From: an uncultured Candidatus Melainabacteria bacterium
GTDB taxonomy: Bacteria > Cyanobacteriota > Vampirovibrionia > Gastranaerophilales > Gastranaerophilaceae
Assembly: GCA_934757275.1 (NCBI GenBank)
Contig: CAKVLN010000013.1
Coordinates: forward strand, 1-42,057
Length of the DNA: 42,057 nucleotides
Direction of reading: 5' to 3'
The notes beneath the pieces were generated by a model. The model searched no databases. It had not been told where the DNA came from and worked only from the letters and a program-made list of their open reading frames with translations. Positions 8,488 through 16,891 of the stretch are shown in pieces. Both the position numbers and the translations under genes were made by a program. Within the stretch, counting starts at the first letter, position 1. Each line of letters opens with the position of its first letter.

Positions 8488-9665
8488 GTCATTTCTTTCA
8501 ATATTTCAATAGCTTTTTTCAACTGAACGTCATCTTTTGCGTCAACGTTTTCCTTAGTTAATTCTACCACAACATCAGGAGTTATGCCTTTTTTATGAAT
8601 ATCGCTACCAGAAGGAGTTAAATACCTTTGAATAGTAATGTTCATGCCTGCTTCGTCTGGCAATCTGTTAATTTCTTGCACCAAACCTTTACCAAAAGAT
8701 TGTTCGCCAACAATTGTTGCTCTGTGGTTGTCTTTTAATGCGCCGCTCAATATTTCACTAGCCGATGCAGAACCTTTGTTTATCAAAACAACAATCGGTT
8801 TGTCTGTAACCTGTTGGTATCTTGCACGAGTTGTACTCTTGTATGAATCTCTATCAACAGTGCTTACAATTACACCACCACGCAACAACATATCAGAAAT
8901 ATAAATTGCATTCGTCAAAAGTCCCCCTGGGTTTGAACGAAGGTCTAAAATGTAACCTTTTACATTATTTGAATTATTTAATATGCTTTCTATTTCTGTA
9001 GCAGCATTTTTACTGATAAAGGAACTCAATCTAATGTATTGAATATCGTTCGGAATTTCTGTTGTTTCAAATGGCGGCTTACAAGATACCGATTTAACTT
9101 CAATTTCATCTCTTACAACGCTATAAGTCTTATTAGGTACACCCTTACGTTGAATTAGAAGAGTTACGGTTGTACCTTTTTCACCTCTAATTTTATCCGC
9201 TGCTGCATCAATATTTATACCTTTTGTGCTTTCACCGTTGATTTCTAAAATTTTATCATCAGCCATCAATCCAGCTCTTTCAGCAGGTGAATCTTCAAGC
9301 GGTGCAATAATTACAAGTTCGCCATCTCGCAAACCGATTTGAGTACCAATACCTTTTAGCGAACCTTTGATTGATTGAGTTTCTTCTGAAAACTCTTTCG
9401 GGTCAAGGAAGCGTGTGTACGGATCGTTCAAACTAGCAAGCATTGTTTCGATTGCAATATATGCATCTTCTTTTGTTTTAAGTTTGTTTTCGTAACGATA
9501 TCTCCATTTTGTCCAATCTTGGGCATTATTTGATGGGTCATAATATTTTCTGTTAACAATTTTCCAAACATCATCATACATTTCAGCAGGTGTAGCAGAG
9601 TAAGCTTGTCCAATAGCCATCACTACAGCTGATAACAATATCATTGATTTTATAAACCTTTTCAT
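8463..9665 (-). CDS. ctpA: C-terminal processing peptidase (S41), secreted, with PDZ domain
   Basis: This tail-specific serine protease of the periplasm or cell surface cleaves near the C-terminus of substrate proteins. The 400 residues contain a signal peptide (about 1-23, ending AYSA), an N-terminal helical domain, a PDZ domain (about 95-185) and the S41 domain. The catalytic Ser/Lys dyad is visible as S301 in KGSASASEI and K326 in SFGKGLVQ, with the 25-residue spacing seen in E. coli Prc. The strand motif YILDLRSNPGG is also intact. The C-terminus overlaps the recJ start by 25 bp on the same strand, so they form an operon although functionally unrelated. Confidence 0.95.
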   Translation of the reverse strand: MKRFIKSMILLSAVVMAIGQAYSATPAEMYDDVWKIVNRKYYDPSNNAQDWTKWRYRYENKLKTKEDAYIAIETMLASLNDPYTRFLDPKEFSEETQSIKGSLKGIGTQIGLRDGELVIIAPLEDSPAERAGLMADDKILEINGESTKGINIDAAADKIRGEKGTTVTLLIQRKGVPNKTYSVVRDEIEVKSVSCKPPFETTEIPNDIQYIRLSSFISKNAATEIESILNNSNNVKGYILDLRSNPGGLLTNAIYISDMLLRGGVIVSTVDRDSYKSTTRARYQQVTDKPIVVLINKGSASASEILSGALKDNHRATIVGEQSFGKGLVQEINRLPDEAGMNITIQRYLTPSGSDIHKKGITPDVVVELTKENVDAKDDVQLKKAIEILKEMTCLVQKNG

Positions 9666-9974
9666 AAGCTTTACACTCCTCTTTAGTCAAAAAAGCGCTC
9701 TTTATATTATACTACACAATTACTGATAGAATATCAAATTTTTTAATTTTGATTTTATCTAAAGATTTTTGTTGGGCTGAAAGCCCAACTTACATTGTTG
9801 CAACTTTTGTATAAACATTTGTAAATAAAAGTACAATTTACACTAGTAAAACTTCAAAAAAATGTTAATATAATTATTAAAGGGATTATTTAAACCGTAA
9901 TGTAAACTTTTCGTTACAAAAAGTCAATTATTCATCTTTATTGGTTTTATATTTCTATAATGTGTAGGTGAAGC
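9666..9974. other. Divergent intergenic region with one hairpin and candidate -10 boxes
   Basis: This separates ctpA (minus) from the cyclic-di-GMP gene (plus). It holds a hairpin, TTGGGC-TGAAA-GCCCAA near 9772, without a T tract. It also holds TATAAT boxes at 9869-9874 and 9956-9961 on the plus strand. No convincing -35 box is seen, and no small ORF. Confidence 0.45.
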
Positions 9975-11813
9975 GTGAAAAAAGAAAAAAGTTTAATAAG
10001 TAAGATTTCAGAGATATCGAACTATGCACCTGTTACCTCGCCAATTCAGCAAGAGAATTTGGTGTCTAAGGTTAACTCACTAACCTTCCATACGTGTGCA
10101 AACTCGTTATCTAAACCACAAAGTAAATCTTTTAATAACGAAAAAGGGTATACATTAAACCCTAAGACAATCATTGATGAATTAGTAAAAATTTCAGAAG
10201 TTTCTTCTATTACGGAACTTTTCTCTAAAATTTATTCAATAATTTGTCAAAATATTGATTCTCATTTTATGGCCTACGGTTTATATAAAGAGAAATCTAA
10301 CTGTATAAATCTTAATCTTAAAGATAAAACAGGCAATTTTTATTCTACAAAAGTTTTCTTAAAAGACATTGATAATCCAATTATCGAAGCTTTTCAAAAA
10401 CGTGAAACAATTTTCAAAAATGACGTTGACTTTTTGAAACTTTCTTATTTCAAAAACCACGCAGTTGTTATCTTGCCGCTAATTTCGGTTAACAAATGCC
10501 TAGGCGTTTTGATAGTTGAAGACAATTACGCAAGACAAAATATCGGTTTATATAAACTTATTGCAAACTATACGGCTCTTTTTGCACACAATTTTGAGTT
10601 AATCGAAAAGAGTGATGAATACGCAAATACGGACAACTTAACACTTTTATACAACCATAGAGGTTTTCAAGAAATTTTGTCTAACGAAATTAATCGTGCA
10701 CAGACAAACAAACAAAAATTATCAATCGTGATGATGGATATTTGCAATATCACAAAAATTAATAGAGAACTTGGTCACGCAAAAGGTGACGAAGTTATCA
10801 AAGTTGTTGCAGAAAAAGTTCGTCAAAATATCCGTGAAGGCGACATTGCAGGACGTTACGGCGGTGACGAAATCGCAATCATATTACCAAAAACTTCTGT
10901 AGAGCAAGCTAAATATATTGCAGAATATTTGACCTACTCGCTTTCTTGTTGCTTTATTGATGAAATCGGACCTGTTAAGGTTTCTGTTGGCGTTTCTACA
11001 TACCCAGATTGCGCTGACGATAAAGAAAAATTGTTAATCCTTGCAGAACAAGCAATGTATATTTCTCAAGCAAAAGGCTACAAAGATGGTATGTCAGCAA
11101 TTATCAGCTCAGCAGACTTTAACTTCTGGGACGATATTGCATTACAATCTTACGCAGAAGTAATCGGCAAACGTCACTCACAATTAGGTGTAAACTTTGA
11201 AGAAGAATTATTAGCAAAATTTAATGTTGACCACGAAATGTCTGGCAACAGAATTTCAGAAATCGCCACCTCACTTGCTGGTGCAATTGATGCAAAAGAC
11301 CCATATACAAAAGGTCACTCAACCTCTGTTTCAAAATTTTCAGAAGCATTGGCTCGTGCAATCAACCTTCCTGAAGGCGAAGTTGAACGCATCAAATTAG
11401 GCGCATTACTTCACGATGTTGGTAAAATTGGTATCCCAGAATCAGTTCTAAAAAAAGAAGGTCCTTTGTCTGATGAAGAATGGGCAATAATGAAGCAACA
11501 CCCTGTAATTGGAGCTGAAAAAGTATTGATGCCAAATCCTTCCTTGAGAGATTTGATACCAATCGTAAAATACCACCACGAAAGAATTGATGGAAAAGGC
11601 TACCCAGAAGGACTTAAAAATGGTGACATTCCACTTGCTGCAAAGATTGTAGCAATCGCAGATACTTACCATGCACTGATTAGCGACAGACCTTATAGAC
11701 GTGGTATGAATATTGAAAAAGCTATTTCTATCCTAGAAGAAGGTGCAGGCACACAGTGGGACGGCGATTTAGTAAGAACCTTCATTCAAATCGCTCCGTC
11801 ATTAGGCGTTTAA
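9975..11813 (+). CDS. GAF-GGDEF-HD-GYP cyclic-di-GMP signalling protein
   Basis: This protein probably both makes and degrades cyclic-di-GMP. Of 612 residues, about 60 are a polar N-terminal tail. A GAF-like sensor follows (about 75-210), then a GGDEF diguanylate cyclase domain (about 215-375). Its active-site GGDEI is at 296-300 and an inhibitory RxxD site (R287-D290) stands the canonical five residues upstream. After a linker comes an HD-GYP phosphodiesterase domain (about 425-605) with HD at 480-481 and HHERIDGKGYPEG at 534-546. No membrane helix is seen, so it is cytoplasmic. The start is a GTG at 9975 with AGGTG upstream. Its 3' end overlaps the convergent histidine kinase gene by 12 bp. 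GAF ligand and net activity are unknown. Confidence 0.93.
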   Translation: MKKEKSLISKISEISNYAPVTSPIQQENLVSKVNSLTFHTCANSLSKPQSKSFNNEKGYTLNPKTIIDELVKISEVSSITELFSKIYSIICQNIDSHFMAYGLYKEKSNCINLNLKDKTGNFYSTKVFLKDIDNPIIEAFQKRETIFKNDVDFLKLSYFKNHAVVILPLISVNKCLGVLIVEDNYARQNIGLYKLIANYTALFAHNFELIEKSDEYANTDNLTLLYNHRGFQEILSNEINRAQTNKQKLSIVMMDICNITKINRELGHAKGDEVIKVVAEKVRQNIREGDIAGRYGGDEIAIILPKTSVEQAKYIAEYLTYSLSCCFIDEIGPVKVSVGVSTYPDCADDKEKLLILAEQAMYISQAKGYKDGMSAIISSADFNFWDDIALQSYAEVIGKRHSQLGVNFEEELLAKFNVDHEMSGNRISEIATSLAGAIDAKDPYTKGHSTSVSKFSEALARAINLPEGEVERIKLGALLHDVGKIGIPESVLKKEGPLSDEEWAIMKQHPVIGAEKVLMPNPSLRDLIPIVKYHHERIDGKGYPEGLKNGDIPLAAKIVAIADTYHALISDRPYRRGMNIEKAISILEEGAGTQWDGDLVRTFIQIAPSLGV

Positions 11814-12869
11814 ATTAAATTCCATTACAAATTCGCAACCACCATTTGACTTTGCAACAATTTCGCCATTGTGCAATTTTACGATGTTCTTTACAATCGC
11901 AAGCCCTAAACCTGTTCCACCCAAATCTCGGCTACGAGCTTTATCTACACGATAGAAATGTTCAAATAGGCGTGGCAAGTGTTCTTGTGCGATTCCTACA
12001 CCATAATCTTTTATAACTATTATAATTTTATCTTGTTCTTTTTTAGTAAAAATATCGATTTTATCGGTTTTAGAATATTTTATTGCGTTATTTAGAATAT
12101 TGAAAATTGCCTGTTCTATTAAAATGTTATCACCAAACATTTCAATTTCCTCAAGATGAGTGTTGATAGGAATTTCCGTATCACACATAGAAATACAATT
12201 CTTGACGATTTTTGAAAGATTAAACTTTTTAAACTCTTGCTTTTTATCGAACTGTCTACGCTCAATTTCAGAAAGGCTCAAAATATCTTGCACCAAAGAG
12301 TTTAATCTATTAGCCTGTTTCTTCAAGATTGTTAAACATTTCTCTGTTGTTTGACTTTTGTTAATGTCTTCGTCTTCCAGAATTTCTACAGCTGATAATA
12401 TGCCTGTCAAAGGAGTCTTAACCTCATGAGAAACATTCGCTATAAATTCACTCCTAAAATCTTCTAACCTTTGCATTTCATTAATTTGCGTCTTCAAACG
12501 CTTAGACATTTTATCTAAAGCACAAGCTAATTCGTGCAACAACCCGCCTTTTGGAATAAAAATATTTGTTTCAAGATTACCCGCAGAAATTTTTATTGCA
12601 CTATTTTGCAAACGATTAAACGCCCAATATGTATTAAAAAGGTACATTGCAAGCACAAATACGATTAACACACCTCCTAAAATACTTACCAAAATATATT
12701 TTTTGTATTTTGTAATAGTAGTTTCCATGTGTTTTGTCGCAGTTGAAATAATAAGCATATAATTTTCGTTACCTATACTTAATGGAACAAAATGAAAAAT
12801 CGTTTGTTCTTCAACTTGTGTTATTTCTTTAGTTGTATTGTGTTTAATTTCTTTTCCTATTAAAAACAT
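11802..12869 (-). CDS. Sensor histidine kinase missing its N-terminal membrane segment
   Basis: A two-component sensor kinase of the HAMP-HisKA-HATPase type. The remaining 355 residues hold the end of an extracytoplasmic sensor region (about 1-57), one membrane helix (about 58-81), HAMP (about 82-134), HisKA with phospho-acceptor H148 in NVSHEVKTP, and an intact ATPase domain (N box NILNNAIKYSK, DYGVGI, GGTGLGLAIVK). Normal relatives have a first membrane helix and a full sensor domain; here the frame opens with a stop codon directly before the ATG at 12867-12869. The ATG lies inside the end of a truncated glycosyltransferase ORF (overlap 12860-12869), pointing to a deletion junction. No response regulator gene is nearby. 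Signalling is probably impaired, but the kinase core could still be made by coupled translation. Confidence 0.85.
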   Translation of the reverse strand: MFLIGKEIKHNTTKEITQVEEQTIFHFVPLSIGNENYMLIISTATKHMETTITKYKKYILVSILGGVLIVFVLAMYLFNTYWAFNRLQNSAIKISAGNLETNIFIPKGGLLHELACALDKMSKRLKTQINEMQRLEDFRSEFIANVSHEVKTPLTGILSAVEILEDEDINKSQTTEKCLTILKKQANRLNSLVQDILSLSEIERRQFDKKQEFKKFNLSKIVKNCISMCDTEIPINTHLEEIEMFGDNILIEQAIFNILNNAIKYSKTDKIDIFTKKEQDKIIIVIKDYGVGIAQEHLPRLFEHFYRVDKARSRDLGGTGLGLAIVKNIVKLHNGEIVAKSNGGCEFVMEFNLNA

Positions 12870-13087
12870 TTATAAGATAAACACAAAAGCCAAAAGAATA
12901 ATGGCGGCTTATCCCAAAATATTCTTCCATCTAAATACGGAGTAATAAAATCTTTGCTCATAAGCATGCCACGAGCCATATCTGCATAACGAGTTTCATC
13001 AGAGTCTAAAAGCGCTGGTAAACCTAAATGGTATAAAAATATAAAACTGAGCGCAATTGCACTCAATATAAACATAATCTTTTTCAT
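12860..13087 (-). pseudogene. N-terminal fragment of an ArnT/PMT-like (GT39) glycosyltransferase
   Basis: Only 75 residues remain of a family whose members have about 450-600. The first membrane helix (about 3-25) is followed by the diagnostic loop LLDSDETRYADMARGML with the acidic pair of the active site, then FWDKPPLFFWLLCLSYK. The frame then hits TAA at 12860-12862, just where the histidine kinase frame opens. In family members these undecaprenyl- or dolichyl-phosphate-sugar-dependent enzymes transfer sugars to lipid A or proteins. The fragment cannot be functional. A deletion joining this gene to the kinase gene explains both truncations. Confidence 0.85.
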
Positions 13088-13129
13088 AACTTCATGCTAT
13101 AAAAAAAATGTTAGATTTTTGTTAGGAAA

Positions 13130-13166
13130 AAAAGCGAGCATTAAAAAAAATAAAATGCTCGCTTTT
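13130..13166 (-). terminator. Intrinsic terminator of the ArsB/NhaD-type transporter gene
   Basis: AAAGCGAGCATT pairs with AATGCTCGCTTT across a short A-rich loop, with a T tract on the minus strand. It lies 25 bp past the transporter stop codon. Confidence 0.85.
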
Positions 13167-13191
13167 AATATTCAAATTTACTTATATTGTA

Positions 13192-14517
13192 CTAGGTTAA
13201 AAATCTCAACCAAATATAAACTGTACTCATTATTAATGAAGTAAATGTTACCAACACACCATATTTCAAGAAGTACATAAATTTAATTGGGTGTCCAGTT
13301 GAAGCAGCTGTTTCTGAAACGATAACGTTTGCTGCTGCACCAATAATAGTCATGTTTCCACCTAGGCAAGCACCTAATGATAAGCACCACCATAGTGGGA
13401 AGGTGTAATCACCGCCCATAACCTTTTGAACCTCAACTAACAATGGTGACATTGTTGCTGTGTAAGGAATATTATCAATGATACCTGATAAAATACCTGA
13501 AGCCCAAAGAATAATCATTGCAGTCGCTTTTTGTGAACCGTGTGTTACGTTTAGCAACCATTCTGACATTAATTTGATACCACCAGCGTGTTCTAAACCA
13601 CCGATAATGATGAACAAACCAATGAAGAAGAAAATTGTATTCCATTCAACTTCATTAAAGATTTTTTGTGGTTTTTCAAATAATAACAAGAAAGCTGCAC
13701 CAGCCATTGCTGTTACACAAGTTTGGATATGAGTAACGTCGTGTAACATAAAGCCAATAATTACAAGCAACAAAACAAGACCTGAACGAATCATTAATGC
13801 TTTGTCTGTAATTGTTTTTGAGTTATCTAATTTTGCAACTTTGTCCATTTTTTCTTGAGAAGCAACTAATTGTTTTCTAAAAATAAATGCCAAAATACCA
13901 ACATTTACAATTAAGATAGCAAGTACAATACCAGTCAATTCTTGAATGAATGCCATAAATGATAGACCAGCTGCGCTACCTATAATAATGTTTGGTGGAT
14001 CACCAATTAGTGTTGCAGTACCACCAATATTTGATGCTAAAATTTCTGTAATCAAGAATGGAATTGGGTTGATGTCCAATTCTTTTGCAATAACGAAAGT
14101 TACAGGCATAATCAAAATAACTGTAGTTACATTATCCAAAAAAGCAGAAACAATTGCTGTAAAAAACGCTAAAGATACCAAAATAAGTTTTGGTTTACCC
14201 TTTGTCATCTTTAACATTTCATTTGCTATCCAATTAAACATACCACTTCTTGTTGCGATTGATACGATAATCATCATTGATACTAGCAAGAATATTACAT
14301 TAAAATCAACAAAGTTAATAAAATAACCTAAATCAAATTCTCCGTTTACTAACTTATCTTGACCTAAAAGTCCTAAAATCAAAGTCAAAGCTGCACCTAG
14401 AAGAGCAACCGTAACTTTAGGTATTTTTTCTGTCGCTATAAATATATAAGCGACAAGAAGTATAGTTGCTGATACAGGAATTGCATGCGCATGTATCAAG
14501 CTCATTAAACCTTCCAT
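13192..14517 (-). CDS. ArsB/NhaD-family membrane transporter
   Basis: An integral membrane protein of the ion-transporter superfamily (ArsB, NhaD, CitMHS/SLC13). The 441 residues contain about 10-12 hydrophobic segments arranged as two related halves. Each half has a re-entrant signature: FLDNVTTVILIMPVT with ASNIGGTATLIGDPPNI in the first, IDNIPYTATMSPLL with GACLGGNMTIIGAAANV in the second. Substrates in the superfamily include arsenite, Na+/H+ and dicarboxylates; I cannot tell which applies. The start ATG has AAGGAGG. It is a single-gene unit with a terminator downstream and no ars regulator or arsenate reductase beside it. Confidence 0.9.
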   Translation of the reverse strand: MEGLMSLIHAHAIPVSATILLVAYIFIATEKIPKVTVALLGAALTLILGLLGQDKLVNGEFDLGYFINFVDFNVIFLLVSMMIIVSIATRSGMFNWIANEMLKMTKGKPKLILVSLAFFTAIVSAFLDNVTTVILIMPVTFVIAKELDINPIPFLITEILASNIGGTATLIGDPPNIIIGSAAGLSFMAFIQELTGIVLAILIVNVGILAFIFRKQLVASQEKMDKVAKLDNSKTITDKALMIRSGLVLLLVIIGFMLHDVTHIQTCVTAMAGAAFLLLFEKPQKIFNEVEWNTIFFFIGLFIIIGGLEHAGGIKLMSEWLLNVTHGSQKATAMIILWASGILSGIIDNIPYTATMSPLLVEVQKVMGGDYTFPLWWCLSLGACLGGNMTIIGAAANVIVSETAASTGHPIKFMYFLKYGVLVTFTSLIMSTVYIWLRFLT

Positions 14518-14659
14518 CTTTCCTCCTTATTAAATATTACCCTTCTATCATAAAATAAACATGGGCACTTTCGGGTAAATAATTGTAACAATTTTAAATT
14601 AAAAGATGTAACGAAATGTAACAACAAAATTAACAACTGAAATTAGAAAAATTTTAAAC
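14518..14659. other. Intergenic region with repeated TGTAAC words
   Basis: The region lies between the divergently read transporter (minus) and the 57-aa gene module (plus). It contains TGTAAC at about 14584, 14607 and 14617. Related TGTAACAAAG and GTTACAAAA words occur 24-42 bp upstream of the TACTTTATATATA motif at the other sites. They may be operator sites; nothing else is evident. Confidence 0.3.
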
Positions 14660-14673
14660 ACTTTATATATATG
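14660..14673 (+). promoter_or_regulatory. ACTTTATATATAT motif (promoter-like), copy 1
   Basis: Same core as at 3341, 29651 and 35343. It marks the left boundary of identity between the two module copies. It stands about 165 bp before the 57-aa ORF, so a long leader would be transcribed. Confidence 0.5.
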
Positions 14674-14827
14674 TAAGACGAAACAAGAGAGTAAAAAACA
14701 AAAAAAACAAACTTGTCCTTTTTAAGAGTTATTAAACAAGGCTTAGATTTCTTTGACTTGATTTGACAAAAACTTAAACAAGGTCTAAGTAAATAAGCCT
14801 TCTTTTGTTAAAAAAAACGAGGTATTT

Positions 14828-15001
14828 ATGGCATTACTACAATCGTATAATATAAATGCAATGGCTACGCAGATTTCCAGAGAGTTTTATATAAACGAAA
14901 ATCCGACCGAAGACAAATCGTACGTTCTGATGGACGAAATGCGACTTTTTGCGATGGATTTAAAGTCCAGAGTTACATTTATTTCCCGAGTGAAAAACTG
15001 A
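14828..15001 (+). CDS. 57-residue protein, duplicated gene copy 1
   Basis: I do not recognise this small protein. ATG 14828 follows GAGG with a 6-7 base gap. The sequence starts MALLQSYNINAMATQ, is mixed hydrophilic, probably helical, and has no cysteine, signal peptide or membrane segment. An identical ORF lies at 35513-35686. A long leader precedes it and an intrinsic terminator follows about 90 bp after the stop. Identity of both copies at every base of the ORF prevents a codon-level test of selection, so coding is supported mainly by the ribosome-binding site and start. The transcript could alternatively act as RNA. Confidence 0.7.
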   Translation: MALLQSYNINAMATQISREFYINENPTEDKSYVLMDEMRLFAMDLKSRVTFISRVKN

Positions 15002-15089
15002 TGATAACTCAATTTTAAAGATTTTAACTAATACCAATCTTAATCTTACTTACACTAATTTAATTTCCCCAAACTTACTAATCTTTTGC

Positions 15090-15122
15090 GCCTGATTTAA
15101 TTCTTAATCAGGCTTTTTTTTT
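15090..15122 (+). terminator. Intrinsic terminator of the 57-aa gene, copy 1
   Basis: GCCTGATT (15090-15097) pairs with AATCAGGC (15106-15113), followed by nine T. Confidence 0.9.
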
Positions 15123-15148
15123 GCGATTTTCATTGCTAATTATACATT

Positions 15149-16789
15149 TTACAAATACAGTGGCTCTGGAACTTTTGGCAAAATTTTCTGCCTAATTTGT
15201 GGCACTACAAATGTAAAAACATTTACCATTTCACCATCTGTTGATGCATAAATTTTTCCATTGTGCATATCAATGATTTTTTTACATAAGTACAAACCTA
15301 TACCATGCCCTACAGTAGTAAATTTTGGTTTTCTTTCTGATGTTCTTTCAAACAAATTTAAACATTCTCTATTTGAAAGACTTATCCCACGACTAATCAC
15401 CGAAAGTTTCAAATTATTATTTTCAGCTTCTATTTCTACTTTTATATTTTCACCTTTTGCAGAATACACTATCGCATTATTCAAAAGATTTACAATCACT
15501 TTTTTTATTTCTTCTTTATCTGCTTCTAAATATGTATTTCCATCATTTGTTTGATAAACAAAAGTAACATTTTTTTCCTCTGCAACTTTCCTCATTTCTT
15601 CAAAAGCTTGTATCACAATTTCAACTAAATCAAATTTTTCATAATATAAAGATTTTTGTTTAGTTTCAAATCGATAAGTATTTAATACCATTGAAATCAT
15701 CGTCAGAATATACTTACAAGAGTCTGTAATATTGGATACCAATTCTTTTTGTTCATTATTTATTTCTCCCAACACACCTTTTTCAAGAATTTCTAACCCT
15801 CTAAGTTGTGCGAGTGTTGGAATTTTCAAGTCATGAATCAAAGTTTCTATAAAATATTCTTTTTGTCGCTCAATTTCCTTTTCTGCTTCAATATTTTCGT
15901 ACATTACAACTAAATATTCAATATTTCCGTCATCATCAAGAATTGGAGCTTTACATACACGTCCCCAAAAGGTTTTAGTAGGAAACGCCACCAACCGTTC
16001 TGTAATCATAGTTTTTTTAGTTTTGTAAATTTCTGCTTCTTCTTTTCTCACAAAATCTAAATACTCTTGTTGAAAAATATCAGACAAAACCAATTGGCGC
16101 ATTTTTTCATTTTTTTGCAACTGCAAAATCTTTTCAAAAGAAGAACTACCTACTATAAACTTGTCGTCACGATCTTTCATGAAGGCACTTATTGGAATGT
16201 TTTCCAATATACACTTCAGTTGTTTTTCTTTTTCTTGAACTTTTTTTGATGCCTGATATTCTGTCGTTACATTTCTCGCTACCAACAAAGTTCCATTGAC
16301 ATTTTCCTTGTTATCTAATGTTGGTGAAATTAGAATATTATAATAATTTGGAACATCTTCATATACGGTCGCAAAAAACTTTACAGATTTTTTTGTTTTT
16401 AAAACCTCTCGTATTTTGTCTTCCATCAAATTACATACAGAAGAGTTTTTTGGATTTTCTTTAAATAAATATTGCAAATCATTACCCAAAATTTCATGTT
16501 TTGTTTTACTATGAGTTTTGCATAATATTTCATTACAAGCTATTATTTTTAAATTTTTATCTTGATAAACAACAATATCTGTTGAAGAATTAAGCAAAGC
16601 TTCAAAAAATTGAACTTTGTTAATCAATTCTTTTTTCAAAAAAATATTTAACTTAATGTGTTTCAATACATATATTGAAACAGTTACTATAACACTCAAC
16701 AGAGCTATTAACTGGTCGGTTGCTTGGTATAAAACGACAAGTGAGACAACAAATATGCAAAGTATAATCAAATCCTTCATTACACCCAT
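15149..16789 (-). CDS. Membrane histidine kinase with two PAS domains and a degenerate G1 box
   Basis: A sensor kinase of 546 residues with two membrane helices (about 5-20 and 26-43), two PAS-like domains (about 58-175 and 185-305), a HisKA segment with phospho-acceptor H319 in TLIHDLKIPT, and a HATPase domain (N box VNLLNNAIVYSAK, G2 box GHGIGLYLCKKI). The box that normally reads DxGxGI is SRGISLS here; the acidic residue that contacts adenine is missing. ATP binding may therefore be weak or the protein regulatory only. Starts at 16789 or 16780 are possible; neither has a strong ribosome-binding site. No response regulator is adjacent; the lone LuxR-type HTH at 18026 lacks a receiver domain. 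Confidence 0.88.
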   Translation of the reverse strand: MGVMKDLIILCIFVVSLVVLYQATDQLIALLSVIVTVSIYVLKHIKLNIFLKKELINKVQFFEALLNSSTDIVVYQDKNLKIIACNEILCKTHSKTKHEILGNDLQYLFKENPKNSSVCNLMEDKIREVLKTKKSVKFFATVYEDVPNYYNILISPTLDNKENVNGTLLVARNVTTEYQASKKVQEKEKQLKCILENIPISAFMKDRDDKFIVGSSSFEKILQLQKNEKMRQLVLSDIFQQEYLDFVRKEEAEIYKTKKTMITERLVAFPTKTFWGRVCKAPILDDDGNIEYLVVMYENIEAEKEIERQKEYFIETLIHDLKIPTLAQLRGLEILEKGVLGEINNEQKELVSNITDSCKYILTMISMVLNTYRFETKQKSLYYEKFDLVEIVIQAFEEMRKVAEEKNVTFVYQTNDGNTYLEADKEEIKKVIVNLLNNAIVYSAKGENIKVEIEAENNNLKLSVISRGISLSNRECLNLFERTSERKPKFTTVGHGIGLYLCKKIIDMHNGKIYASTDGEMVNVFTFVVPQIRQKILPKVPEPLYL

Positions 16790-16891
16790 AGTCGGCTTTT
16801 CTTCCTTTTCTTATATTTTCGGTAGTCATATAATACATTAAGTCTTATAAATGATAAATTACCTAGTTGGGTATACTTTTTTTGAACATTT

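Larger units (their letters stand above)
14660..15122 (+). repeat. Copy 1 of a 463-bp duplicated module (promoter motif, leader, 57-aa gene, terminator)
   Basis: This is nearly identical to 35344-35806 in direct orientation, 20.7 kb away. Differences are three substitutions and one A-run length change, all in the leader upstream of the ORF. The ORF and the 3' region up to the terminator stem are identical. The leader carries direct repeats (TTAAACAAGG at 14732 and 14774; TTTGAC twice, 10 bp apart) and an inverted pair AAGGCTTA (14738-14745) / TAAGCCTT (14794-14801). Confidence 0.95.

Noticed and set aside
9766..9795. Terminator at the TTGGGC-TGAAA-GCCCAA hairpin
   Set aside because: It lies between divergent genes and no T tract follows on either strand.
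16653..16838. 61-residue ORF starting ahead of the PAS kinase
   Set aside because: It overlaps the kinase start in another frame, has no ribosome-binding site and no protein-like composition of its own.
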